A DNA stretch of 64,000 bases from Jannaschia sp. W003 (GTDB lineage Bacteria; Pseudomonadota; Alphaproteobacteria; Rhodobacterales; Rhodobacteraceae). Both the position numbers and the translations under genes were made by a program. The notes under the pieces were generated by a model, which did no database searches, was not told where the DNA came from, and saw only the letters and a program-made list of their open reading frames with translations. Location of the stretch: assembly GCF_025144335.1 (NCBI RefSeq), contig NZ_CP083539.1:1923501-1987500 (forward strand). Direction: 5' to 3'. Numbering within the stretch: position 1 is the first letter of the stretch; every line of letters starts with the position of its first letter. This document shows positions 27,360 through 35,432 of the stretch, in pieces.

Positions 27360-28295
27360 CTACAACCGCCCCAACCGTTCCGTCAGCAGCGCGAAGAACC
27401 CGTCCGCGTCCACGTCTCCGAGGAACAGCGTGTTGGGCGCGCGGTCGGTCACGCCCCACCAGTCGGCGACGGTCATGCCGCGGGTCAGCTCCGAGCCGGT
27501 CTCGATCTCGACGTTCACCTCGCGGCCCGAGAACAGGTCGGGCCGCAGCAGCCATGCGATGACGCAGGGGTCGTGCAGCGGCGCGCCCTCGGAGCCGTAC
27601 TTTTCCATGTCGAACCGCTCGAAGAAGCCGGTCCAGCCCGCGACGGCATTGCCCACGGGGGTGCTGAGCGCGCGGAACGCGTCGTTGCGCGCACGGTTCG
27701 TCAGCGCCTTGTGGGTGCAGTCCAGCGGCACCACGGTGATCGGCACCCCCGAGCGGAACACGATCTCCGCCGCCTCGGGGTCGACGTAGATGTTGAACTC
27801 CGCGGCCGGGGTGATGTTTCCGACCTCGAAGTAGGCGCCGCCCATCAAGACGATGCGCGCGATGCGCTCCGCGATGTCGGGGGCCCGCTCCAGTGCGGCG
27901 GCGACGTTGGTAAGCGGCCCCAGCGGGCAGAGCGTCACCGTGCCCGGCGGCTCGCGGCGCAGGGCGTCCAAGATGAAGTCCACCGCATGGGCGTCCCCGA
28001 GAGGCATGGAAGGGTCCGGCAGGTCGGCGCCGTCGAGGCCGGTCTTGCCGTGCACGTGCTCGGCAGTGACGAGCGGGCGGCGCAGGGGCCGGTCGCAGCC
28101 GGCGAGGACGGGCACGTCGGTGCGCCCTGCCAGCTCGCACACCACGCGGGCGTTGCGCGCCGTCAGCGCCAGCGGCACGTTGCCGGCCACGGCGGTGATG
28201 CCCAGCACCTCCAGCTCGGGCGAGGCGAGGGCGAGCAGGATCGCGACCGCGTCGTCCTGCCCCGGGTCGGTGTCGATGATGATCTTCTGGGTCAT
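27360..28295 (-). CDS. Nucleoside hydrolase, inosine-uridine preferring type
   Basis: A 311-residue nucleoside N-ribohydrolase that splits nucleosides into ribose and base for salvage. The calcium-site signature IIIDTDPGQDDAVAILLA opens the protein. Further family marks are AGNVPLALTARNA, HGKTGLDGADLP, LCPLGPLTNVAAAL, IVLMGGAYFEVGNITPAAEFN and the C-terminal HDPCVIAWLL with the Asp/His ligands. The sequence does not say which base is preferred. The gene lies 99 bp downstream of the iron-binding protein gene on the same strand, but the functions do not obviously connect. Confidence 0.94.
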   Translation of the reverse strand: MTQKIIIDTDPGQDDAVAILLALASPELEVLGITAVAGNVPLALTARNARVVCELAGRTDVPVLAGCDRPLRRPLVTAEHVHGKTGLDGADLPDPSMPLGDAHAVDFILDALRREPPGTVTLCPLGPLTNVAAALERAPDIAERIARIVLMGGAYFEVGNITPAAEFNIYVDPEAAEIVFRSGVPITVVPLDCTHKALTNRARNDAFRALSTPVGNAVAGWTGFFERFDMEKYGSEGAPLHDPCVIAWLLRPDLFSGREVNVEIETGSELTRGMTVADWWGVTDRAPNTLFLGDVDADGFFALLTERLGRL

Positions 28296-28394
28296 GGGCC
28301 GAGATGGACGGCGCGCGCCCCGGAAAGTCCAGAGCGCGCGCCGCCGGGCCGCCCGTTCGCGGGGCGCGGAGGCTCCGCCAGCGCGGCCGTCTCC

Positions 28395-29414
28395 TTAAGA
28401 GGCGGGACCGGCGTCGTAGTCCACTTCCTCGACCAGCTTCAGCGCCTCGGCGCGGTGGGCCGCGATGTCCACGAGGTTGGTGGCGTCGGGCGTGAAGTCG
28501 CCCCAGCCGGCGACCAACTCCGACGGCGCCGCACCGGGCGCCACGGGATACTCGTTCACCACCTCGGCGTAGATCTCCTGAGCCTCGGGGGAGGTGAGGT
28601 ACTCCATGAACTCGAGCGCCACGTCGCGGTTGGGCGCACCCTGCGTCATCGCCACGCCGGAGACGTTCACGTGGGTGCCGCCATCCTCGCCGAAGGTCGG
28701 GAACACCAGCCGCACGGAGTCGGCCCAGGGCTGCTGCTCGGGATCGCCGAGCATCGCGCCCATGTAGTAGGTATTGCCCAGCGAGATGTCGCACTCGCCG
28801 GCCCAGATCGATTTCACCTGCGCGCGGTCGTTGCCCTCGGGCGCCTTGGCGAGGTTCGCCTTCAGCCCCTCCAGCCAGGTGCGGGTCTCGTCCGGCCCAT
28901 GATGCTCGATCATCGCCGAGATCAGGGCAATGTTGTAGTCGTGGGTGCCGGGGCGGGTGCAGATGCGGCCCCGCCACTTCGGGTCGGCGAGGTCCTCGTA
29001 GGTCGTCACCTCGCCGTCGGCCACGCGCTCCTTCGAGGCGTAGACGGCGCGGGCCCGGACGCTGACGCCGGCCCAGTGGCCCTCGGGGTCGCGCATGGCC
29101 TCGGGCACGTTGGCGGCGATGGCGTCGCTCTCGACGGCCTGCGTGACGCCCGCCTCCTTGGCCTCGGTCAGCCGCGCGATGTCCACGGTGAACACGAGGT
29201 CGGCGGGCGAGCGGCGGCCCTCGGCGACGAGGCGCTCGGTGATGCCCTGGTCGATGTAGACGATGTTCACGTCGTGGCCCGAGGCGGCCTCGAAGCCCTC
29301 CACCAGCGGGGCGATCAGCTCGGGCTGACGGTAGGAGTAGACGTTGACCTCGCCGGCGAGGGCGGGGGCCGCGACGGTGGCGGCGAGGGCGGCGAGAAGG
29401 GTGCGGGACGGCAT
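28395..29414 (-). CDS. Ferric iron ABC transporter substrate-binding protein (FbpA/FutA-like)
   Basis: A periplasmic ferric-binding protein of 339 residues with a Sec signal peptide (LLAALAATVAAPALAGE). The mature part starts VNVYSYRQPELIAPLVEGFE, as in FutA/FbpA. It includes GNTYYMGAML, the tandem-Tyr segment that contributes Fe(III) ligands, and ADLVFTVDIARL. It captures Fe(3+) for an ABC importer. The partner permease is not in this window and the ATPase at 45777 is 16 kb away, so the importer is split or depends on genes elsewhere. AAGGAGG on the minus strand supports the start. A candidate promoter with an inverted repeat lies immediately upstream. Confidence 0.9.
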   Translation of the reverse strand: MPSRTLLAALAATVAAPALAGEVNVYSYRQPELIAPLVEGFEAASGHDVNIVYIDQGITERLVAEGRRSPADLVFTVDIARLTEAKEAGVTQAVESDAIAANVPEAMRDPEGHWAGVSVRARAVYASKERVADGEVTTYEDLADPKWRGRICTRPGTHDYNIALISAMIEHHGPDETRTWLEGLKANLAKAPEGNDRAQVKSIWAGECDISLGNTYYMGAMLGDPEQQPWADSVRLVFPTFGEDGGTHVNVSGVAMTQGAPNRDVALEFMEYLTSPEAQEIYAEVVNEYPVAPGAAPSELVAGWGDFTPDATNLVDIAAHRAEALKLVEEVDYDAGPAS

Positions 29415-29442
29415 GTGCGGCCTCCTTGGTTCGGATGGCCGC

Positions 29443-29493
29443 GGTATTTCCGACTCTTTTGGTATGGTCAATCCCGATAAGTTTAGTCGGAAA
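29443..29493 (-). promoter_or_regulatory. Candidate promoter and operator of the ferric-binding protein gene
   Basis: On the minus strand, TTGACC (29466-29471) and AATACC (29443-29448) are separated by exactly 17 bp, giving a plausible sigma-70 promoter. A perfect 9-bp inverted repeat, TTTCCGACT (29447-29455) and AGTCGGAAA (29485-29493), brackets the whole promoter. A nested shorter repeat, TCCCGA and TCGGA, lies at about 29472-29491. An iron-responsive regulator is the obvious candidate, but which one (RirA, Irr, IscR or Fur type) cannot be decided here. Confidence 0.5.
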
Positions 29494-30271
29494 CGCGTTC
29501 GCGGGTTTTCACCTCGCCCCACAGGGCGTCCATCTCCGCCAGGTCGCTCTCGGCCGGGGTGCGGCCTCGCGCGGCGAGTGCGTCCTCTATGCTGCGGAAA
29601 CGCCGCTCAAACTTCGCGTTCGCCCGGCGCAGCGCGACCTCCGGGTCGACGCCGAGATGCCGCGCGAGGTTGGCGCAAGCGAAGAGGAGGTCGCCCACCT
29701 CCTCCTCGCGGTGCGCGAGGGTCTCGGCCTCGGCCACCTCGCGCGCCTCCTCGGCGATCTTGTCCACCACCTGCGCCGCCTCGGGCCAGTCGAAGCCCAC
29801 GCGGGCGGCGCGCTTCTGCAGCTTCTCGGCGCGCATAAGCGCCGGCAGCCCCAGCGCCACGCCGTCGAGGGTGCGGCCCCGCCGCTCGCGCGCTTTGGCC
29901 GCCTCCCAGTCCGCGACCTGCTGCTCGGCGCTCTTGGCGTTGCTCTCCGTGCCGAACACGTGCGGATGACGGTCCCACATCTTCTGCGCCACCCTGTCCA
30001 CCACCGCGTCGAAGCCGAACAGCCCCCGCTCCTCGGCCATCTGCGCGTGGTAGACGACCTGCAGCAGCAGGTCGCCCAGCTCGCCCTCCAGCTCGTCCCA
30101 CGCCTCGCGCTCGATGGCGTCGGCGACCTCGTGGGCCTCCTCGATCGTGTAGGGCGCGATGGAGCGGAAATCCTGCTCGACGTCCCAGGGGCACCCCGTC
30201 TCGGGGTCGCGCAGCCGCGCCATGATCGCGCGGAGCCGTGCCAACCCCTTGCCGTCCCTCGCCTCGTCCAT
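29483..30271 (-). CDS. mazG: Nucleoside triphosphate pyrophosphohydrolase MazG
   Basis: MazG hydrolyses NTPs and dNTPs to monophosphates, cleaning the nucleotide pool and lowering ppGpp in some bacteria. The protein is 262 residues and has both all-alpha MazG repeats. The first shows DPETGCPWDVEQDF, TIEEAHEVADAIE and ELEGELGDLLLQVVYHAQ. The second shows EEAREVAEAETL and REEEVGDLLFACANLARHLG. The E-E-x-x-E and D/E metal-binding residues are present. The stop overlaps the inverted repeat of the fbpA-type promoter. The start ATG at 30271 faces the M20 amidohydrolase gene across a 53-bp divergent gap. Confidence 0.95.
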   Translation of the reverse strand: MDEARDGKGLARLRAIMARLRDPETGCPWDVEQDFRSIAPYTIEEAHEVADAIEREAWDELEGELGDLLLQVVYHAQMAEERGLFGFDAVVDRVAQKMWDRHPHVFGTESNAKSAEQQVADWEAAKARERRGRTLDGVALGLPALMRAEKLQKRAARVGFDWPEAAQVVDKIAEEAREVAEAETLAHREEEVGDLLFACANLARHLGVDPEVALRRANAKFERRFRSIEDALAARGRTPAESDLAEMDALWGEVKTRERVSD

Positions 30272-30324
30272 TGCGCCGCCCTCCGGTTTGCCGTCTTGTC
30301 GCCGCGCCAGCCCGGGAGGACAAC

Positions 30325-31488
30325 ATGGCCGTGATCAACTCCATCGCCGCGATGGAATCCGAGATGCGCGAGTGGCGCCGCTGGCTCCACCGCAACCCCG
30401 AGCTGCAGTTCGCGCTGCCCCGCACGGCGGCCTTCGTGGTCGAGAAGCTGCGGAGCTTCGGCGTCGACGAGGTGCACGAGGGCATCGCCGAGACCGGCAT
30501 CGTGGCGATCATCGAGGGGCAGGGCGACGGCCCCACGATCGGGCTGCGCGCCGACATGGACGCGCTGCCGATTGAGGAGGCATCGGGCGTCGAGCACGCG
30601 AGCGAGACCCCCGGCAAGATGCACGCTTGCGGCCACGACGGGCACACGACGATGCTGCTGGGCGCCGCGAAGTACCTGGCCGAGACGCGCCGCTTCCGGG
30701 GCCGCGTCGCGCTGATCTTCCAGCCCGCCGAGGAGGGCGGCGGCGGGGGCGCCGTGATGGTGGACGAGGGCATCATGGACCGCTTCGGCATCAAGGAGGT
30801 CTACGGCATCCACAATGCGCCGAACTTTCCCGAAGGCACGTTCCGCACGACGCCGGGTCCGATCATGGCGGCGGTGGACTCCTGGCACGTGGACATCCGC
30901 GGCGTGGGCGGCCACGGCGCCATGCCCCACGAGACTCGCGACTCGATCCCCGCGGCCGTCGCCATCGCGGCGGCCATGCCCACCATCGTCAGCCGCAACA
31001 ACTACGCGCTCGACGACCTCGTGGTGTCGGTGACGCAGATCCACACTGGAACGGCGGACAACATCATACCCGGCACGGCCTACCTCGGCGGCACGGTGCG
31101 GACGTTCGACGGCACCGTGCAGGACATGGTGGAGCGGCGGATGAAGGAGATTGTCGCCGGCACCGCAGCCGCCTACGGCGTCGAGGCCACGTTGCGCTAC
31201 GAGCGCGGCTACCCGGCCACCGTGAACGACGCCGAGAAGGCCGCCTTCGCTGCCGAGGTGGCGGCGGACGTCGTGGGCGCCGATGCCGTGGAGGCCGAGA
31301 GCAACCGCGAGATGGGGGCCGAGGACTTCTCGTACATGCTCAACGTCCGTCCAGGCGCCTACCTGTTCCTCGGCGCCGGCGACGGCCCGGTGCTCCATCA
31401 TCCGGAATACGACTACAACGACCGGATCTCGCCGGTCGGGGCGAGCTTCTTCGCGCGGCTGGTGGAGACGGCGCAGCCGCTGGGGTGA
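30325..31488 (+). CDS. M20 family amidohydrolase (hippurate hydrolase-like)
   Basis: A 387-residue metal-dependent amidohydrolase of the AbgB/HipO/IAA-amino-acid hydrolase group. Motifs are RRWLHRNPELQF, GLRADMDALPIEE, HACGHDGHTTMLLGAA (metal Cys and His), IFQPAEEGGGGG (catalytic and ligand Glu), GIHNAP, and MGAEDFSYML. These enzymes release free amino acids from N-acyl conjugates. The substrate is unknown. GGGAGGA before the ATG at 30325 sets the start. The gene is divergent from mazG with a 53-bp gap, so promoters overlap, and it converges on gluQ across a REP-like element pair. Confidence 0.93.
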   Translation: MAVINSIAAMESEMREWRRWLHRNPELQFALPRTAAFVVEKLRSFGVDEVHEGIAETGIVAIIEGQGDGPTIGLRADMDALPIEEASGVEHASETPGKMHACGHDGHTTMLLGAAKYLAETRRFRGRVALIFQPAEEGGGGGAVMVDEGIMDRFGIKEVYGIHNAPNFPEGTFRTTPGPIMAAVDSWHVDIRGVGGHGAMPHETRDSIPAAVAIAAAMPTIVSRNNYALDDLVVSVTQIHTGTADNIIPGTAYLGGTVRTFDGTVQDMVERRMKEIVAGTAAAYGVEATLRYERGYPATVNDAEKAAFAAEVAADVVGADAVEAESNREMGAEDFSYMLNVRPGAYLFLGAGDGPVLHHPEYDYNDRISPVGASFFARLVETAQPLG

Positions 31489-31560
31489 GGGGCGCAGTGT
31501 CGGAGCTCTGGCCCGCAGCGGTCGCGCTGCTCCGAGTCTAGGCGCCAATGGCCCCCGGAG

Positions 31561-31624
31561 GCCCCGGCTCGAGGCCGGGGCGCACCATGACTATGTGTGA
31601 CACGCCCCGGACTTGATCCGGGGC
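31561..31624. repeat. Pair of REP-like palindromes in head-to-head orientation
   Basis: The convergent gap between the amidohydrolase and gluQ holds two perfect 8-bp-arm palindromes with 5-nt loops. The first is GCCCCGGC-TCGAG-GCCGGGGC (31561-31581). The second is GCCCCGGA-CTTGA-TCCGGGGC (31604-31624). They are inverted relative to each other, flanked by GGAGG on the outer left and CCTCGG on the outer right. This is the same family as at 27252 and 56616. Confidence 0.75.
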
Positions 31625-31643
31625 CTCGGCGAGCCAATAGCAT

Positions 31644-32486
31644 TCACTGCTTGGCGTGATCGCACTCCGGCGCCACCCGGCTTTCCCGCAACCGAGCCAA
31701 CAGCCCCTCCGCCGTCCACCCCGCCGCCCGATAGCTCTCCAGGCTCTGCGCGTCGTCGCGCTTCGCCAACCGCCGGCCGGCCCCGTCGCGGACGAGGTCA
31801 TGGTGCAGGTAGCGCGGCACCGGCAACCCCAGCAGCCCCTGCAGCGCCACGTGGATCGGGGTCGCCTCCGCCAGGTCCTCGCCCCGCGTGACGAGGTCGA
31901 TCCCCTGCCACGCGTCGTCTACCACCACGGCGAGGTGGTAGCTCGTGCCGAAGTCGCGCCGCGCCACCACCACGTCGCCGATCCCGGCCCGGAACGCCGC
32001 GCCGTCCATCCGGCCCGGCCCGAGGCGCTCGTCGTGCCACGCGAGGTTGCCCACCGCACGCGCGTCCAGCCGCAGCGCCACGCCCTCCGGCCTCGAGCCC
32101 TCGCGCGACGCACCCCGGCACGTCCCGGGATAGACCACGCCGTCCGGGCCGAGCAGCGGCGCGCCCTCCTGCGGGGCCGAGGCGGCGGCGAGGATGTCGC
32201 GCCGGTTGCAGGTGCAGGGGAACAGCAGGCCCGCCGCCCACAGGCGGTCGAGTGCGGCGGCGTAGGCGTCCATCCGGTCCGACTGGCGGACCAAGGGTCC
32301 GTACCATCCGATCCCTAGCCAGGCGAGGTCATCGAGGATCGCTTGCTCCCACTCGGGCTTCGATCGCTGGCGGTCGATGTCCTCGATCCTGAGCTGCATC
32401 GCCCCGTGCTCCGCCGCCACCACGGCCGCCCAAGCGTGCCCGAGGTGCAGCGGCCCGGTGGGCGACGGCGCGAAGCGCGTCCTCAC
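31644..32486 (-). CDS. gluQ: Glutamyl-Q tRNA(Asp) synthetase
   Basis: GluQ-RS is a truncated glutamyl-tRNA synthetase that attaches glutamate to the queuosine base of tRNA(Asp). The protein is 280 residues and lacks the anticodon-binding domain. It has the class I signatures: FAPSPTGPLHLGHA (HIGH) and GRRLAKRDDA (KMSKS-like). The zinc-binding site is CTCNRRD together with YPGTCR. The GTG start at 32486 overlaps the methyltransferase stop by 4 bp. Thus trmFO, the methyltransferase and gluQ form one coupled operon with two tRNA-modifying enzymes. Confidence 0.94.
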   Translation of the reverse strand: MRTRFAPSPTGPLHLGHAWAAVVAAEHGAMQLRIEDIDRQRSKPEWEQAILDDLAWLGIGWYGPLVRQSDRMDAYAAALDRLWAAGLLFPCTCNRRDILAAASAPQEGAPLLGPDGVVYPGTCRGASREGSRPEGVALRLDARAVGNLAWHDERLGPGRMDGAAFRAGIGDVVVARRDFGTSYHLAVVVDDAWQGIDLVTRGEDLAEATPIHVALQGLLGLPVPRYLHHDLVRDGAGRRLAKRDDAQSLESYRAAGWTAEGLLARLRESRVAPECDHAKQ

Positions 32487-33091
32487 GCGCGGCGCAGCGC
32501 CAGCACCGTAGCGAAGCGGCCGAGATCGCGAAGCTGCGGACCCCATTCGGCCCGCTCCAGCACGGCGAGCCCGTCCACCTGCACGTCCGCCAGCGCGTGC
32601 ATGTAGGCGCGACTGCGCAGCGCGTCCTGGTTGAACGTCGCCACCAGCACCGCGCCCGGCGACATGGTGCGCAGGAGGTCTGTCAGGACATGGGGCGGAG
32701 CCGCGCCGACCGAGATCGAGCCGCAGGCGTTCACCCCTTGTACGCCTTCGGGCACGGTGACGGGGGCGCCGGGTTCCGACAGCGTGAGCGAGGCGTAGCA
32801 CCCCCGCTCGCGCGCCTTCTCGAGCATGCCGGCGCTCAGGTCGACGCCGTGGATCTTGCGGAAACCCTCAGCCCACAGCGCCGCGCCGCTCGCGCCCGTG
32901 CCGCAACCGAAGTCCAGCACGGGCGCCTTGGGGTCGACGAACCGAGCCATCATCTCGGCGCTGCGCGCCGGCCCCAGCATGCCACCCGCCGCCATGTCGG
33001 CGTCGTAGCGGTCGGCCCAGCCGTCGTAGAGCGCGCGCAGCTCGGCCTCGGAGCGGCCCTCGGACCAGAGGTTCTCGGGCAGGCCTGTCAC
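32483..33091 (-). CDS. Class I SAM-dependent methyltransferase
   Basis: A 202-residue methyltransferase with the SAM-binding glycine loop [19 protein letters not shown], the acidic post-loop residue in [14 protein letters not shown] and the fourth-strand region [20 protein letters not shown]. The N-terminal [19 protein letters not shown] is typical of a group of small-molecule methyltransferases found in this clade. The substrate is unknown. It lies between trmFO and gluQ with 4-bp overlaps at both ends (GTGA at each junction), which suggests, without proving, a link to tRNA modification. The GTG at 33091 is chosen from the overlap. Confidence 0.85.
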   Translation of the reverse strand: MTGLPENLWSEGRSEAELRALYDGWADRYDADMAAGGMLGPARSAEMMARFVDPKAPVLDFGCGTGASGAALWAEGFRKIHGVDLSAGMLEKARERGCYASLTLSEPGAPVTVPEGVQGVNACGSISVGAAPPHVLTDLLRTMSPGAVLVATFNQDALRSRAYMHALADVQVDGLAVLERAEWGPQLRDLGRFATVLALRRA

Positions 33092-34437
33092 GCCGCCGCC
33101 CGCATGCCCTCGAGCCACGCGGACCAGTCCGCCTTGGCCCGCTCGGTGTAGGCGAGGTAGCGGTCCTTGCGGCCCCGGCGCCCCCCCTTTGCCTCCACGG
33201 GCGGGAACAGTCCGAAGTTCACGTTCATCGGCTGGAACGTCTTGGCCTCGGCGCCGCCGGTGATGTGGTGCACGAGTGCGCCCATCGCCGTGGTCGCGGG
33301 CACCGGGGGCAGAGCGCCGCCGGCCATCTCGGCGGCGGCCATGCGGCCCGCGAGCAAGCCCATCGCGGCCGATTCCACGTAGCCCTCCACCCCGGTGATC
33401 TGCCCGGCGAAGCGGACGTTCGGCCGCGAGCGCAGGCGCATCTGCGCGTCGAGCAGCGTCGGCGAGTTGATGAAGGTGTTGCGGTGGATGCCGCCGAGCC
33501 GCGCGAACACCGCGTTCTCCAGCCCGGGAATCATCGAGAAAACAGCCTTCTGCGCGCCGTACTTCATCTTGGTCTGGAAGCCGACGATGTTCAGGAGCGT
33601 GCCCAGCGCGTTGTCGCGGCGCAGCTGAACCACGGCGTAGGCCTTGCGCTGCGGATCGTGGGGATTGGTCAGGCCCACGGGCTTCATGGGACCGAAGCGC
33701 AGGGTTTCGCGGCCCCGCTCGGCCATGACCTCGATCGGCAGGCAGCCGTCGAAGTAGCCCGCCGTCTCGCCCTCGTGGAACTCCGCCTTCTCGGCGACGA
33801 GCAGGGCGTCGATGAAGGCCTCGTAGCGCTCGCGATCCATGGGGCAGTTGACGTAAGCGGTGCGCTCTTCCTCGGTCTCGCCCTTGTCGTAGCGCGACTG
33901 TCGCCAGGCCACCGACATGTCCACGGAATCGGCGTGGACGATGGGTGCGATGGCATCGAAGAAGGCGAGCGAGTCCCGGCCGGTCTCGGCGGCGATGCTC
34001 TCGGCCAGGCGCGATCCGGTCAGCGGACCGGTGGCCACGATCCAGTGCCCCGCCTCGGGCAGGGCGGCGACCTCCTCGTCCACCACCTCGACCAGCGGGT
34101 GCGCGCGCAGGCGCTCGGTCACGGCCTCCGAGAAGCCGTCGCGGTCCACGGCCAGCGCGCCGCCCGCGGGCAGCTTGTGGCGGTCGGCCATCTCCATGAT
34201 GAGGCCGCCCGCCTGCCGCATCTCCCAGTGGAGGAGGCCCACGGCGTTGCGCTCGTCGTCGTCGGAGCGCAGCGAATTGGAGCAGACCATTTCGGCGAGG
34301 TTGCCGGTGCGGTGCGCGAAGGTGCCGACACGGGGGCGCATCTCGTGGATCACGACGGGGCGGCCCATGCGGGCGGCCTGCCATGCGGCCTCGGCGCCGG
34401 CCATGCCGCCGCCCACGATGTGGAGTGTCTCTGTCAT
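33088..34437 (-). CDS. trmFO: Methylenetetrahydrofolate-tRNA (uracil-54-C5)-methyltransferase TrmFO
   Basis: TrmFO is a FAD enzyme that makes 5-methyluridine at position 54 of tRNA using methylenetetrahydrofolate rather than SAM. The protein is 449 residues. It opens with the FAD-binding [19 protein letters not shown]. The family blocks [22 protein letters not shown] (here [19 protein letters not shown]), [39 protein letters not shown] and [12 protein letters not shown] are present. The conserved catalytic cysteines are in MVCSNS and DGCLP. It leads the trmFO-methyltransferase-gluQ operon. The minus-strand ATG is at 34437. Confidence 0.96.
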   Translation of the reverse strand: MTETLHIVGGGMAGAEAAWQAARMGRPVVIHEMRPRVGTFAHRTGNLAEMVCSNSLRSDDDERNAVGLLHWEMRQAGGLIMEMADRHKLPAGGALAVDRDGFSEAVTERLRAHPLVEVVDEEVAALPEAGHWIVATGPLTGSRLAESIAAETGRDSLAFFDAIAPIVHADSVDMSVAWRQSRYDKGETEEERTAYVNCPMDRERYEAFIDALLVAEKAEFHEGETAGYFDGCLPIEVMAERGRETLRFGPMKPVGLTNPHDPQRKAYAVVQLRRDNALGTLLNIVGFQTKMKYGAQKAVFSMIPGLENAVFARLGGIHRNTFINSPTLLDAQMRLRSRPNVRFAGQITGVEGYVESAAMGLLAGRMAAAEMAGGALPPVPATTAMGALVHHITGGAEAKTFQPMNVNFGLFPPVEAKGGRRGRKDRYLAYTERAKADWSAWLEGMRAAA

Positions 34438-34477
34438 CCCCCGCAGATACGCGCCCGAGGGCGCCGGCGGAAGGGCT

Positions 34478-35299
34478 TCAGGTGCTGGTCCGGCAGAGCC
34501 AGTCCACCACCGCGCGCAGGGTCACGTCGCCGTGGCGCGTTTCGTGGTAGGTGATCCACAGCTCGTCGGGCAGGCCGTTGTCGGGCAGGTCGGCCTGCAC
34601 CAGCCCGTCGCCCTCGACCACCATGAAGTCGGGCAGGAGGCCCGGCAGGCCCGTGGCGCGCACCGCCTCGTAGAGCATCGGCATCTCCTCGACGCGGTAG
34701 CGGGGCATCTGCTGCGCGGCGGGGTGGATGCGGGTGAGGTAGTCCGAATCGGGGTAGCGGTGGCTCAGGCCGATCCACTCGTTGCCCAGCGGCTTGTCCT
34801 CGGCGTGGAAGACCCGCAGCGCGTAGTCGCGGAACTTGCGCGCCTTGAGGCGCCCGCCCTCGGGGCGGCCGATGCGGATCTGGATGTCGGCCTCGCCCAG
34901 GCCTTGCGCGAACACCTTGTCGGTCAGCGTCAGCAGGACGTGGGGCAGGTGCTCGGACAGGGCGGTGAGGCGCGGCACGAGGTAGTGGGCGTGGACGGCG
35001 GGCGGGGCGGCCAGCTCCAGCGGCACGGGCGCCGAGAAGTCGCCGGCGTGGAGCGAGCTCAGCTCGGCGCGCAGCTTCTGGTCCACCTCCTCGGCCAGGG
35101 CCGAGAGGCGACGCGCCGCCTCGGTGGCCACGAAGTTCTGGCCGCGCTTCTCGAACAGGGGCGTGTCGAGCGACAGCGCCATGCGCTCCAGCCGCCGCGA
35201 CACCGTGGCCACGTTGGTGTTGAGGTAGCGCGCCGCGGCGGACATCGTGCCGTGCCGCATCATCGCCAGCACGAATTTAAGGTCGTCCCAGTTTTCCAT
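34478..35299 (-). CDS. LysR-family transcriptional regulator
   Basis: A 273-residue LysR-type regulator. The N-terminal winged HTH reads [34 protein letters not shown] and [18 protein letters not shown]. The effector-binding domain follows (about 90-270) and is somewhat shorter than the usual 300-residue total. LysR regulators usually act on neighbouring divergent genes, but here the neighbours are trmFO and gyrA, both on the same strand, so the target is not evident. It resembles the group that regulates transport or degradation genes in Rhodobacteraceae. The ATG at 35299 is the only reasonable start. Confidence 0.88.
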   Translation of the reverse strand: MENWDDLKFVLAMMRHGTMSAAARYLNTNVATVSRRLERMALSLDTPLFEKRGQNFVATEAARRLSALAEEVDQKLRAELSSLHAGDFSAPVPLELAAPPAVHAHYLVPRLTALSEHLPHVLLTLTDKVFAQGLGEADIQIRIGRPEGGRLKARKFRDYALRVFHAEDKPLGNEWIGLSHRYPDSDYLTRIHPAAQQMPRYRVEEMPMLYEAVRATGLPGLLPDFMVVEGDGLVQADLPDNGLPDELWITYHETRHGDVTLRAVVDWLCRTST

Positions 35300-35432
35300 C
35301 AGTCGTCCTCGGCCGGGCGCGGTGCCCGCTGCCCGGTGGGTCCATCGCTATCGCCGCACCGGCGCTTTTGTACGCAACCTGACCGTGAGGTGGGCAGGGC
35401 GCAAGCAAATACGCCCCCCCGGTTCCCCGCGG

